From NCBI RefSeq assembly GCF_900130055.1, contig NZ_FQXU01000003.1:399627-463626 (forward strand): a stretch of DNA of 64,000 nucleotides, written 5' to 3'. Source of the stretch: Clostridium intestinale DSM 6191 (GTDB lineage Bacteria; Bacillota; Clostridia; Clostridiales; Clostridiaceae). How positions within the stretch are numbered: position 1 is the first letter of the stretch; each line of letters opens with the position of its first letter. Shown here piece after piece: positions 33,325 through 42,968 of this stretch. Below the pieces are notes generated by a model. That model had not been told where the DNA came from. It saw nothing but the letters and a program-made list of their open reading frames with translations, and searched no databases. The translations under genes were made by a program, and so were the position numbers.

Positions 33325-34179
33325 ATGATAATAGATAAGATGCAGAACTTAAAGAATTTAACAGCACAAGAACAAGCTGTGATTGAGCATATTATTAAAT
33401 TTCCTAAAGACTTATTAGAGATGAATGTTTCTGAACTTGCAAAAGCCAGCTATACAAGTGCATCAACAATTATTAGAGTCTGTAAAAAGCTTGGAACTAA
33501 AGGATTTGGTGATTTAAAATTTATATACGCATCTGAGTATCCTGAAATGATGAAATTAAAAGAATCTTTAAAAACGATTCCTTATGATGCAAACAGTACA
33601 ATAGATGATATTATACATACTATGCCACTTATATATTCTAAGGCAATTGACCATACAAGGAGTATGATTGATAGAAATGTTTTAATAAACGTAATTAGCT
33701 TAATGAAAAAAGCTAAAGTTATTGATATATATGGTGATGGAATAAATAACGAAGTTGCAAAAATGTTTTGCTATAAGTTAGGAGAGATAGGTATAACGTC
33801 AAATGCATATTCAAGCATACACTGGAGTCATGCTAGCTTTCTTCAGCTTGAGAATATTCCTAGTTTTTCAATTTTAATATCTCATACAGGGAAAAATTCT
33901 AATGTAATTGATGCTGCCAAACGTTTAAAAAAATGTAATATGCCTACTCTCTCTATTAGTGGAAATATAGATCAAAGGCTAGCTGAATTAACAGATTATA
34001 ATATACATATAATGACTACTGAAAACACTTTAGAATTTTCAAATGTTATTTTTACAATGTCTACTCAGTATATTCTTGATATTTTGGTTGCTTCTTTATT
34101 GGTTCATCGTTATGATGTTGTATTAAAAACTGCCAATAAATTAAAAGGAGCTAGGTATGAGTGGATGAATGATAGTTAA
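33325..34179 (+). CDS. RpiR/MurR-family transcriptional regulator
   Basis: The 284-residue protein has an N-terminal RpiR-type HTH (about 1-77: TAQEQAVIEHIIKFPKDLL, MNVSELAKASYTSASTIIRVCKKLG, GFGDLKF) and a C-terminal SIS sugar-phosphate-binding domain (about 120-250, including FSILISHTGKNSN and TLSISGN). It is directly upstream of, and on the same strand as, the 6-phospho-beta-glucosidase gene, so it most likely controls that gene in response to a phosphorylated sugar. AAAGGGAGG precedes the ATG. Confidence 0.9.
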   Translation: MIIDKMQNLKNLTAQEQAVIEHIIKFPKDLLEMNVSELAKASYTSASTIIRVCKKLGTKGFGDLKFIYASEYPEMMKLKESLKTIPYDANSTIDDIIHTMPLIYSKAIDHTRSMIDRNVLINVISLMKKAKVIDIYGDGINNEVAKMFCYKLGEIGITSNAYSSIHWSHASFLQLENIPSFSILISHTGKNSNVIDAAKRLKKCNMPTLSISGNIDQRLAELTDYNIHIMTTENTLEFSNVIFTMSTQYILDILVASLLVHRYDVVLKTANKLKGARYEWMNDS

Positions 34180-34373
34180 GTTAAATTATTGGAGCTTTTT
34201 TTCAGGAAACAAACGTTATCATTAAAACTTTTGAATATTGGAACCATATTTCATAATTGGTATAACAAATAATCAATTTTAATCTATAATATTGCTTATA
34301 AGTTTCAATCATTGTTATATCCTTTTTGTATAATTAGTGATTTATAATGGTTAGACATAAGATTAAGCAATAG

Positions 34374-35855
<1,482 letters not shown>

Positions 35856-35868
35856 TACTAATGATTAC

Positions 35869-35897
35869 AAAGAGTAATAACAAAGTTATTACTCTTT
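35869..35897 (+). terminator. terminator or attenuator between GH1 and AEC genes
   Basis: The perfect 13-base stem AAAGAGTAATAAC/GTTATTACTCTTT has a T-run and stands just before the AEC ribosome site. Confidence 0.7.
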
Positions 35898-35912
35898 TCT
35901 AAGGGGGACAAG

Positions 35913-36836
35913 ATGGATATAAATGTTGTTATTAATCAAATGATTCAGTTATTTTTAATTCTTGGTTTGGGATATTTTCTAAATAAAATAAAGCTTTTTG
36001 ATGCTGAGCTAAACCAAAAACTAAATAAGCTCTTACTTAATGTGACAACACCAGCTTTAATAATAGCTTCTGTAGGATCTTTGGAGCCTAGCAATGATAG
36101 TAGTGAAGTTTTAGTTGTTTTTTTAGTTGCGGTAACTATTTTTGCTATATTACCATTTTTAAGTTATATTTTAGTCAAGATAATGAGAATTCCAAACCAT
36201 CAAAAGGGTCTTTATATGTTTATGACTATATTTTCTAACATAGGATTTATGGGATTTCCAGTTATGAAATCTATATTTGGTAATCAGGCTGTTTTTTACA
36301 CTTCGATATTTAATATGATATTTAATTTTTTAGTATTTACCTTAGGTGTATTTTTGATTAATTATGGTACTGAAAAAGAAGTTAAACCAAATGTTAAGAA
36401 CCTTTTAACACCAGGAATAATATCATCAATAATCGCAATTATTATCTATTTTTTAAGAATACCTATACCTACAATTTTTGTATCCAGTTTTGATATGGTT
36501 GGTAGCATAACTACTCCAATTGCTATGATGCTTATTGGCTCCACTTTAGCTAATATTGATATTAAAGAAGTATTTACTGAGTTTAGGATATATCCTTATA
36601 CTATAATAAAGCAAATATTGATACCATTAGCAGCATATCCTATTCTAAGTTATTTTATAACTAACCCTTTGATTTTAGGGGTTGCTTTAATTAACTTGGC
36701 CATGCCTGTTGCTAATAGTGCAGTTTTGTTTGCTACTCAATATGATGGCGACTTAAAACTTGCAGCTAAGTCAGTGTTTATCACTACTTTGCTTTCTGTT
36801 TTCACAATTCCAGTAATTGTTGCATTATTTTTATAA
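35913..36836 (+). CDS. AEC-family transporter
   Basis: The 307-residue protein has about ten helices with the auxin-efflux-carrier-family pattern LFLILGLGYFLNKIKLFD at the start, LLNVTTPALIIASV and IFSNIGFMGFPVMKSIFG, and the second-half PIAMMLIGSTLAN and MPVANSAVLFATQY. Bacterial members export malate, lactate or other organic acids; the substrate is not known. AGGGGG precedes the ATG. It lies 57 bases after the GH1 gene across a hairpin. Confidence 0.85.
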   Translation: MDINVVINQMIQLFLILGLGYFLNKIKLFDAELNQKLNKLLLNVTTPALIIASVGSLEPSNDSSEVLVVFLVAVTIFAILPFLSYILVKIMRIPNHQKGLYMFMTIFSNIGFMGFPVMKSIFGNQAVFYTSIFNMIFNFLVFTLGVFLINYGTEKEVKPNVKNLLTPGIISSIIAIIIYFLRIPIPTIFVSSFDMVGSITTPIAMMLIGSTLANIDIKEVFTEFRIYPYTIIKQILIPLAAYPILSYFITNPLILGVALINLAMPVANSAVLFATQYDGDLKLAAKSVFITTLLSVFTIPVIVALFL

Positions 36837-36874
36837 AGAAGAGGATATCGCAAAGTTGTGATATCCTCTTCTTT
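36835..36874. terminator. bidirectional terminator
   Basis: The stem AAAGAAGAGGATATC and its complement enclose a 10-base loop between the AEC gene and the convergent small membrane gene. Confidence 0.85.
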
Positions 36875-36879
36875 ATAAT

Positions 36880-37035
36880 TTAAGCTTCTCTTCTTTTAAA
36901 GGATCTAAATAAACCGTAGATGCTTAAGCCTATACCAATAATTAATATTGGGAATGCGTCTTCAAAAAATAGTCCAGAGCAAAGCAATAATAATGCACAC
37001 ATAATATCAAAATTTGAATCTTTGCTTTTATTCAT
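36880..37035 (-). CDS. 51-residue membrane protein, coupled to the cupin gene
   Basis: The ATG overlaps the cupin stop as TAATG, and AAAGGAGG from the cupin gene's last codons forms its ribosome site. The product begins MNKSKDSNFDIMCALLLLCS and has one or two hydrophobic stretches (about 10-23 and 27-45) followed by a basic tail (FRSFKRREA). No family is recognised. Strong ribosome site, overlap and charge pattern support translation. It ends beside the shared terminator. Confidence 0.6.
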   Translation of the reverse strand: MNKSKDSNFDIMCALLLLCSGLFFEDAFPILIIGIGLSIYGLFRSFKRREA

Positions 37036-37523
37036 TATGTACCTCCTTTCCACTTTTCTCTAACTTTATCTTCACCTTTGTAGTAATTTGCATTTTCTCC
37101 TAATTCATATACTTCTTTATCACAGATATTTATCTTACCTGAATCAGGATATTCGCATACATCAAAGCCTACATCTGTTCGTATATCTAAAAATTTCAAA
37201 GGTTCATTTGTATTGTTATAGAGTTGATGAGCACCAGTTGGTCCCATTTCAAAAAAAATGATATCTCCAGCTTTTATCTCCTTAAACCCTTCTGGAGTCC
37301 TTAAGGTTCCGCTTCCTTCTAAAATCACAAATATTTCTTCAGCATTTCTATGAAAATGGTAGGGATAAGAATACTTATCTGGATCTAATGATCTAACATC
37401 AAATTTTAAATGTTTTGAGCCAACAAGTTCCGCTAGTTTTTCACTAGTATGCCAAGAAAATTCTGGTATAGGAGATTGTCTAATTTTGTAATTTATATTT
37501 CCACCATTAAAGATATGTGCCAT
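37035..37523 (-). CDS. cupin-domain protein
   Basis: The start MAHIFNGG follows GAGGG; the upstream in-frame Met at 37535 has none. It contains the cupin motifs YPYHFHRNAEEIFVILEG (metal ligands His, His, Glu) and GDIIFFEMGPTGAHQL (His). The single conserved barrel of about 160 residues could be an isomerase, dioxygenase or sugar-binding protein; it cannot be named more precisely. The stop overlaps the start of the 51-residue membrane gene. Confidence 0.8.
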   Translation of the reverse strand: MAHIFNGGNINYKIRQSPIPEFSWHTSEKLAELVGSKHLKFDVRSLDPDKYSYPYHFHRNAEEIFVILEGSGTLRTPEGFKEIKAGDIIFFEMGPTGAHQLYNNTNEPLKFLDIRTDVGFDVCEYPDSGKINICDKEVYELGENANYYKGEDKVREKWKGGT

Positions 37524-37609
37524 AGTTTCCCTCATTTAATAAAAATATTATATTTATATATTAGTATAACATATTATATATTTTTATACATTATATTGAA
37601 TTTAATACG

Positions 37610-37658
37610 AAAAAAGTATGTAGACTTCTTTATGTAAAGCAAATCTACATACTTTTTT
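37610..37658. terminator. terminator of the NlpC/P60 gene
   Basis: The 15-base stem AAAAAAGTATGTAGA and its complement enclose a 19-base loop, with T-runs on both sides. Confidence 0.75.
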
Positions 37659-37672
37659 TTTATAATAAAGAT

Positions 37673-38956
37673 TTATAATATTCTTCTTGCAGCATAAAAT
37701 GACCAAATTTTTGATACTTTTACTACATCCCCGGTCTGAGGTGCATGTATCATTTGTCCATTTCCAACATATATACCTATATGTCCTGCACTAGTAAGTA
37801 CTAAGTCCCCAGGTTGTAAATTAGAATAACTTACTGCTACTCCATCGTTTATCTGGGTATATGTAGTTCTTGATATGTATATTCCTGCCTGTCTATAAAC
37901 ATATTGTGTAAACCCGGAACAATCAAATACATCAGGCCCAGTAGCACCCCAAACATAGTCTGCACCTAATTTGCTGTAAGCTATTTCTAAAATCTTTGAA
38001 GCAGATGCAGATACTGGTGCATTGCTTGAAGGATTTGTATTAGTGTTGTTTGATGGTTTTTGAGCTTGATTATTAGTAGGTGACGTTTGTGTATTAGTTT
38101 GCTTGTTTGCCTCAATTTCAGCTTTTTTCTTATTAATTGAAGTATTTGCCTTTGCGAGTAAGTTGTTTATTTCATTTTTAACATCTGAATTAGTTACAGT
38201 TGACTTTAAAGAGTTCAAAGCTGAAATTGAATTATTTAAATCGTTAATTGAACTACTTGTGTTATTTATTATATTCTCAAAAGGTTTATATAAATTTCTT
38301 TCTGTAGTTATTAAATCACTAGAAAGTTTTGAATACTCTTCTTTAGCTTTTTGAATGTAAACTAGTTGTTCATCTTTTTTTTGATTTAAATCACTTAATT
38401 TAGATTTATTAAGTGAATTTAAATTCTCCAGTTCAGTCTTTTTAGTGTCTAATCGAGCAACACTAACATCATATTCCTTCTTCTTTTCATCAAGCTCCTC
38501 TAGGATTTGTTTATCCAAACTTAGTATCTTACCAATTGCTTGGGCTTTTGAAATAAAATCGCCTATACTATTTGCACTAAATAAAACAGTTATGTAATTT
38601 GCTTGTCCACCATTTTCGTATAAAAACTTAATTCTAGTTTTAAATAGTTCTTCCTTTTTCTCAAATTCTTTTTTATTATCTTCTATTTGAACATTAAGTG
38701 CTTCAATATCTTTATTAACAGAAGAAATATTACTTTCATTTTCTTGAACGGCTAGAACTAATTTTTGTATTTCTATATTTAATTCATCTGCTTTATTTTG
38801 TAATTCAGCATATTTTTGTTCTGCTGCTGATATCTGATTTTTTCTATTATCTAAATCTTGCTGTTGAGCTGTTGTTAAAGGGTCAGCTAGTGCTTGTACA
38901 CCTGTTCCGAATAACATTGAAGCTACAAGTAAACCTATCATCAATTTTTTCTTCAT
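37673..38956 (-). CDS. secreted NlpC/P60 peptidoglycan peptidase with coiled-coil domain (PcsB/CwlO-like)
   Basis: The 427-residue protein has a signal peptide (KKKLMIGLLVASMLFGTGVQALA) and a long coiled coil (about 30-265, rich in E, K, N, L) with a PcsB-like hinge near ENGGQANYITVLF. An Asn/Thr-rich linker and a C-terminal NlpC/P60 domain follow, with catalytic Cys in FDCSGF (about 333) and His in GHIGIYVG. Such enzymes cut gamma-D-Glu-meso-DAP or related peptide bonds and are often regulated through FtsEX; no FtsEX is nearby. AT-rich DNA precedes the start. Confidence 0.9.
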   Translation of the reverse strand: MKKKLMIGLLVASMLFGTGVQALADPLTTAQQQDLDNRKNQISAAEQKYAELQNKADELNIEIQKLVLAVQENESNISSVNKDIEALNVQIEDNKKEFEKKEELFKTRIKFLYENGGQANYITVLFSANSIGDFISKAQAIGKILSLDKQILEELDEKKKEYDVSVARLDTKKTELENLNSLNKSKLSDLNQKKDEQLVYIQKAKEEYSKLSSDLITTERNLYKPFENIINNTSSSINDLNNSISALNSLKSTVTNSDVKNEINNLLAKANTSINKKKAEIEANKQTNTQTSPTNNQAQKPSNNTNTNPSSNAPVSASASKILEIAYSKLGADYVWGATGPDVFDCSGFTQYVYRQAGIYISRTTYTQINDGVAVSYSNLQPGDLVLTSAGHIGIYVGNGQMIHAPQTGDVVKVSKIWSFYAARRIL

Positions 38957-39149
38957 AAATATGTACGGTATCTCTATATAATAAGAGTTATACCTATCCC
39001 TCCCCCACTAATACTTAAGTTAATTATATACTATCATCTATTACCCATTATAACAAATGTAATTTAAACCACACAGTTAAATTTTCTTTAATTTTACTAA
39101 TCTGTATAGCTTAATGAAATGAGGTTAATAATTTTAATGAGGTGATTTT

Positions 39150-39278
39150 ATGAAAAATAATACTCTTTATAGTTTATTTACAGCATTTTGTGTAATAATA
39201 TTTGGTGGAATTATCAGCGGATTTATTGTTGTTATTATGTTTTTAGATTTTTTTGTAAAGTTATTATTTAATGGATGA
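39150..39278 (+). CDS. 42-residue single-helix membrane peptide
   Basis: The frame (MKNNTLYSLFTAFCVIIFGG...) has GAGGTGA eight bases ahead of its ATG. One long hydrophobic helix covers about residues 7-33, with a basic N-terminus and a short hydrophobic tail. A terminator hairpin follows immediately. It could be a small membrane protein or a holin/type-I-toxin-like peptide; nothing in the sequence decides. It sits between the NlpC/P60 promoter and the DUF1801 gene. Confidence 0.5.
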   Translation: MKNNTLYSLFTAFCVIIFGGIISGFIVVIMFLDFFVKLLFNG

Positions 39279-39283
39279 AAAAA

Positions 39284-39305
39284 GCTCCAATTGAGGAGCA
39301 TTTTA
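39284..39305 (+). terminator. terminator of the small peptide gene
   Basis: The stem GCTCC/GGAGC (39284-39288, 39295-39299) with ATTTTATT after it lies just past the 42-residue gene. Confidence 0.6.
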
Positions 39306-39330
39306 TTAGAAGATAGATTATGTAAAGATC

Positions 39331-39696
39331 CTAATTAAATTTTCCAGTATTCTCTTGAACTCTGAATTTAACTATATTTTTTATCAATTCATACGGTAAT
39401 GGTTCATCTATAGGAAATTGCACTGATCCTTTAGCTCCTTTGTATTTTGACAATTCTGATTTAAAAGCATCGATTCCACTAGGTGCTGGATAAAAGCCTA
39501 TATGCTTCTTATATGCTGCGAAGTGAACTAGATTACCGTATAAATCAAATGTTGGCATTTGATAACTTATCTTTTCTTTAGCTTCTGGAGCTGACTCTCT
39601 GATAACCTTTCTTAGGCTTTGAAGTATTTCCTGAACGTTGCTTGGAAAGGTTAAAATATACTCATCAATGTTTTTGAATATAACTTTTTCCTTCAT
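39331..39696 (-). CDS. DUF1801 / YdhG-like iron-chaperone-fold protein
   Basis: The 121-residue protein fits DUF1801: IDEYILTFPSNVQEILQSLRKVIRESAPEAKEKISYQMPTF, HIGFYPAP and GAKGSVQFPIDEPLPYELIK. The frataxin-like fold members in Bacillus (YdhG/Fra) have been linked to intracellular iron delivery; the present protein may be general. AAGGAG precedes the ATG. It is monocistronic. Confidence 0.85.
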   Translation of the reverse strand: MKEKVIFKNIDEYILTFPSNVQEILQSLRKVIRESAPEAKEKISYQMPTFDLYGNLVHFAAYKKHIGFYPAPSGIDAFKSELSKYKGAKGSVQFPIDEPLPYELIKNIVKFRVQENTGKFN

Positions 39697-39838
39697 AATT
39701 AAAACTCCTTCTATTTTATTCTTATTTAATATTATATAACATTCCTAAAGGTTGTTATATAATATTTACTATTTAAGAAAAAATAAGTACTGCAATAAGT
39801 ATAGACTTAATTTGCAGTACAATTTATTCTATATGGAT

Positions 39839-40576
39839 TTAAAGTTCTGAACTTATTAACTCCTTAACGAAGCTATTTTTAGGATTGCTTTTAATTTCGT
39901 CAGGTGTTCCCAACTGAATTATTTCACCTTTATCCATAATTAAGACTTTACTTCCTAATTTTAGTGCTTCCTTAATATCATGGGTAATAAAAATTATAGT
40001 TACACCAAGCTCCTTATGAATTCTTAATATTTCTTCTTGAAGAGATTTTCTTGTTATCTCATCCACAGCTCCAAAAGGTTCATCCATAAGAAGAATTTTA
40101 GGAGAAGCTGCAAGGGCCCTTGCTATTCCTATCCTTTGCTTCTGTCCACCAGAAAGTTCACTTGGGTATCTGTCTAACATTTCCTTGTCCATTCCCACAA
40201 TTTTAATTAATTTATTTACAGTAGTATCAATCTTTGATTTATCTTTTTTTCTAGAAAGATTTGAGACGTAAGCTATATTTTTTCTAACGCTCATGTGAGG
40301 GAATAATCCAACCCCCTGTATTACATAACCTATATTTCTTCTAAGACTGATTATATCAACAGAAGTTATATTTTTGCCTTCAATACACACATCACCTGTA
40401 TCAGCTTTAAGCAAACCATTAATTAGCTTTAAAGCTGTGGTTTTTCCACTACCAGAAGTTCCAATTATGGTTAAAAAATCACCTTTTTTAACTTGTAGAT
40501 TAAAGTTATGGAGAATTAAATTTTTATCATAACTTTTGGAAACATCTTTAAAACTTATTATGACTTCTCTACTCAT
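39839..40576 (-). CDS. osmoprotectant ABC transporter, ATP-binding protein (OpuCA-like)
   Basis: The ATPase (245 residues) has Walker A GTSGSGKTT, signature LSGGQKQR, Walker B ILLMDEPFGAVD and the switch His ITHDIKEA. DPFGAVDEITRKSLQ and KLGSKVLIMDKGEIIQ-type segments fit the glycine betaine/choline/carnitine group. The CBS tail of longer OpuCA proteins is missing. It is the last gene of a permease-binding-protein-ATPase operon and starts 19 bases after the binding-protein gene. Confidence 0.85.
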   Translation of the reverse strand: MSREVIISFKDVSKSYDKNLILHNFNLQVKKGDFLTIIGTSGSGKTTALKLINGLLKADTGDVCIEGKNITSVDIISLRRNIGYVIQGVGLFPHMSVRKNIAYVSNLSRKKDKSKIDTTVNKLIKIVGMDKEMLDRYPSELSGGQKQRIGIARALAASPKILLMDEPFGAVDEITRKSLQEEILRIHKELGVTIIFITHDIKEALKLGSKVLIMDKGEIIQLGTPDEIKSNPKNSFVKELISSEL

Positions 40577-40595
40577 ATTATTTTCCTCTCTAGAA

Positions 40596-41495
40596 TTATT
40601 CTTTTAATAAACCTTTATTTTGTAAAAATTCTTTAGCTACTTCTGCTTCATCTCGTCCATTACTTTCAACTTCATAATTTAATTTTGCCATTTCGCTATC
40701 TGTTATAATATCTTGCATTTTCATTAAGATATTTTCTAATTCAGGATGTTTTGACAAAGTATCTTCACGTACTACCGTGCCACAATAATAGCTTTGGAAA
40801 AAGTTTTTATCATCTTGAAGTACAGTAACATCTGAGGATGTAAGTTGTCCGTCTGTAGTAAATACATTCATGACATCAATTTCTTTTGAATTTATAGCTT
40901 GATATTTTAGGCCGATATCAAGGTCAGATGCCTTTTTAAATTTAAGACCATAGGTTGAGCAAAGCAAATTATACCCATCTTCTCTTTCATAGAAATCATA
41001 TTCAGCACCAAAGTTAAGATCGCCAGAATACTTTGCTAAATCAGAATAAGTTTTTATATTATTTTTCTCTGCGATATCTTTTCTTATAGCTAGTCCATAG
41101 GTATTATTGAATCCATACAATCCTACCCATTTAAGATTGTAATTTGCTATATATTTATCTTGAAGGTTTTTGTAGAGCGTATCATTATCTGGTATTTCAC
41201 TTTCTTTTAATACAAAGCTCCAGCCAGTTCCAGTATATTCTGGATATAAATCAAAATCACCTTTTAAAATAGCAGGGTGAATATTGCTAGTTCCTCCGCC
41301 TATTCCTTTTGTTATTTCAACATTTAAGTTTGTATTTTCTTTTATAAGTAAAGATAACATCTCACCTAATATAAACTGTTCAGTCATAGGTTTTGTTGCA
41401 ATCTTAATAGTGTCAGTTTTTTTTGAACAACCTGTAATTAATGTTAAGGCTAAAAGTGATGTTGTAAATATTTTTATCAATTTAAAAATTTTCAT
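40596..41495 (-). CDS. osmoprotectant-binding lipoprotein (OpuCC-like)
   Basis: The start (MKIFKLIKIF) overlaps the permease stop as TAATG. The lipobox is LITGC (Cys23). The mature protein has the OpuAC-type pattern IKIATKPMTEQFILGEM, GGGTSNIHPAILKGDFDLYPEYTGTGW and an aromatic ligand pocket. It should bind glycine betaine, choline or carnitine outside the membrane. The ligand was not determined. Confidence 0.85.
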   Translation of the reverse strand: MKIFKLIKIFTTSLLALTLITGCSKKTDTIKIATKPMTEQFILGEMLSLLIKENTNLNVEITKGIGGGTSNIHPAILKGDFDLYPEYTGTGWSFVLKESEIPDNDTLYKNLQDKYIANYNLKWVGLYGFNNTYGLAIRKDIAEKNNIKTYSDLAKYSGDLNFGAEYDFYEREDGYNLLCSTYGLKFKKASDLDIGLKYQAINSKEIDVMNVFTTDGQLTSSDVTVLQDDKNFFQSYYCGTVVREDTLSKHPELENILMKMQDIITDSEMAKLNYEVESNGRDEAEVAKEFLQNKGLLKE

Positions 41496-42136
41496 TATAC
41501 TAATCTCCATTTCTTCTTCATATATTTTTCAATAACTCCAATAATAAAATCCATAATTAAGGCAAGAAAAGCAATCAATAAACTTCCGGCTACAGTCATA
41601 GCTGAGTTATTAGTTGTTATCCCCCTATATATAGCAACTCCAAGCCCGCCAGCACCTATAAATGAAGCAATACCAGCAAGTGCTATGGTCATAACAACCA
41701 TGTTTCTAAGCCCAGCTAAGATAACAGGTAAAGCAAGTGGAAGCTTTATTTTATATAAAATCTGAAAAGGGGTGCTACCCATTCCTTTTGATGCTTCAAT
41801 AATAGAAGGATCAATATTATCTATACCCGTATAAGTATTTCTGATCATAGGAAGTAATGCATAAATAGTAAGTGCTATTATTGCAGTAGTATTTCCGATA
41901 CCAGACAAAGGAATAAGAAAACCAAGTAAGGATATAGAGGGAATTGTATATACAAAATTTGTTATACCTAAAATAAGTGGCGAGGTTTTCTTATATTCAC
42001 TAATAATAATGCCTAATACTAATCCTATTATTAGAGCTATTATTATAGAAATTGCAGATATCTTTAGATGTTCTACAGTAAGCTTAAGAAAAAAATCTTT
42101 TCTTTCAGAATAAAGTTCAAATATATTTCTAATCAT
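41495..42136 (-). CDS. osmoprotectant ABC transporter, permease (OpuCB-like)
   Basis: The 213-residue permease has about five helices and the BPD_transp_1 EAA loop IIEASKGMGSTPFQILYKIKLPLALPVILAGLRNMV. Its family sign is GIGNTTAIIALTIYALLPMIRNTYTGI. Only one permease is present, so it should be a homodimer; many OpuC systems have two. GGGAGG precedes the ATG. First gene of the operon. Confidence 0.9.
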   Translation of the reverse strand: MIRNIFELYSERKDFFLKLTVEHLKISAISIIIALIIGLVLGIIISEYKKTSPLILGITNFVYTIPSISLLGFLIPLSGIGNTTAIIALTIYALLPMIRNTYTGIDNIDPSIIEASKGMGSTPFQILYKIKLPLALPVILAGLRNMVVMTIALAGIASFIGAGGLGVAIYRGITTNNSAMTVAGSLLIAFLALIMDFIIGVIEKYMKKKWRLV

Positions 42137-42461
42137 TTATCCTCCCATATTTTAAAATTAAATTAATTTGCTATTAAAATGTTCTCCTCTCTTTTTGTAT
42201 TACCTTTAATAATATTAAGTATAAATAATCTAATATGACTACTGTATGTCAACTTAAGAGAAAAATACAAACACAAGTTCTTTTAGCTTGGATTATTTAC
42301 TAACCTGTTTAATTTTATGTAAGTTAAGGAGGATGAAGAACTTATAAAAATAATTAGAAATTATTTTATGCTTAATAAGAATTTTAAAAAGAAACTTCTA
42401 TTTTCTTCTCTATGACTTTATAATATTAATAAAGTATATTAAATGGGAGATAAGTTTTTAT
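42137..42461. other. intergenic region with a possible response-regulator remnant
   Basis: At 42323-42415 (plus) a 30-codon frame reads VKEDEELIKIIRNYF, like the N-terminus of a response regulator (xxDDEELI...), but with a stop just upstream and a stop after about 15 more residues. It is probably coincidence or a relic. A G-rich AAGGAGG within it is not followed by a gene. Otherwise nothing is seen. Confidence 0.25.
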
Positions 42462-42926
42462 ATGAATAATAAGTTAACTGAAGAAAATATCAAAAAATTA
42501 CAAGAAGAATTAGATTATAGAATGACTGTAAAAAGAGCTGAGATAGCAAAAGAAAAATTAGTAGCAGCAGCTCATGGGGATAGATCAGAAAATGCTGAAT
42601 ACAAAGAGGCTTGTAGAAATTATAGAGAAAATGATAATAGAATACAATATCTAATGACCATGATTTCAACTGCAACCTTAATAGATGACTCCGAAATAGA
42701 TAAGTCAGTTATGGGTATAAATAGTAAGGCGAAAATTAAATTTATAGAAGATGATTTTGAGGATATAGTAACTTTAGTAACTACTATGGATATAGATCCA
42801 GAAAATATGAAAATAAGTATAGAGTCAGATTTAGGAAAGTCTTTATCTGGTAAAAGAGCAGGAGATATAGTTGAAGTTAATGCTCCAAGTGAAACATACA
42901 AGGTTGAAATAATAGAGATATTATAA
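42462..42926 (+). CDS. GreA/GreB-family transcription factor
   Basis: The 154-residue protein has the N-terminal coiled coil with AHGDRSENAEYKEA at the acidic tip (Asp/Glu positions that coordinate Mg in the polymerase channel) and a C-terminal FKBP-like domain (about 80-154). It would rescue backtracked RNA polymerase by stimulating cleavage, or act as a paralogue. The tip varies from classic AREHGDLSENAEYHAA. GGGAGA precedes the ATG. Confidence 0.85.
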   Translation: MNNKLTEENIKKLQEELDYRMTVKRAEIAKEKLVAAAHGDRSENAEYKEACRNYRENDNRIQYLMTMISTATLIDDSEIDKSVMGINSKAKIKFIEDDFEDIVTLVTTMDIDPENMKISIESDLGKSLSGKRAGDIVEVNAPSETYKVEIIEIL

Positions 42927-42933
42927 AGTATAA

Positions 42934-42966
42934 AAAAACCTAAAAGGATATCCCTTCTAGGTTTTT
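42934..42966. terminator. bidirectional terminator
   Basis: An imperfect A-rich stem (AAAACCTAAAAGG/CCTTCTAGGTTTT) lies between the GreA-like and GGDEF-EAL genes. Confidence 0.7.
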
Positions 42967-42968
42967 CT

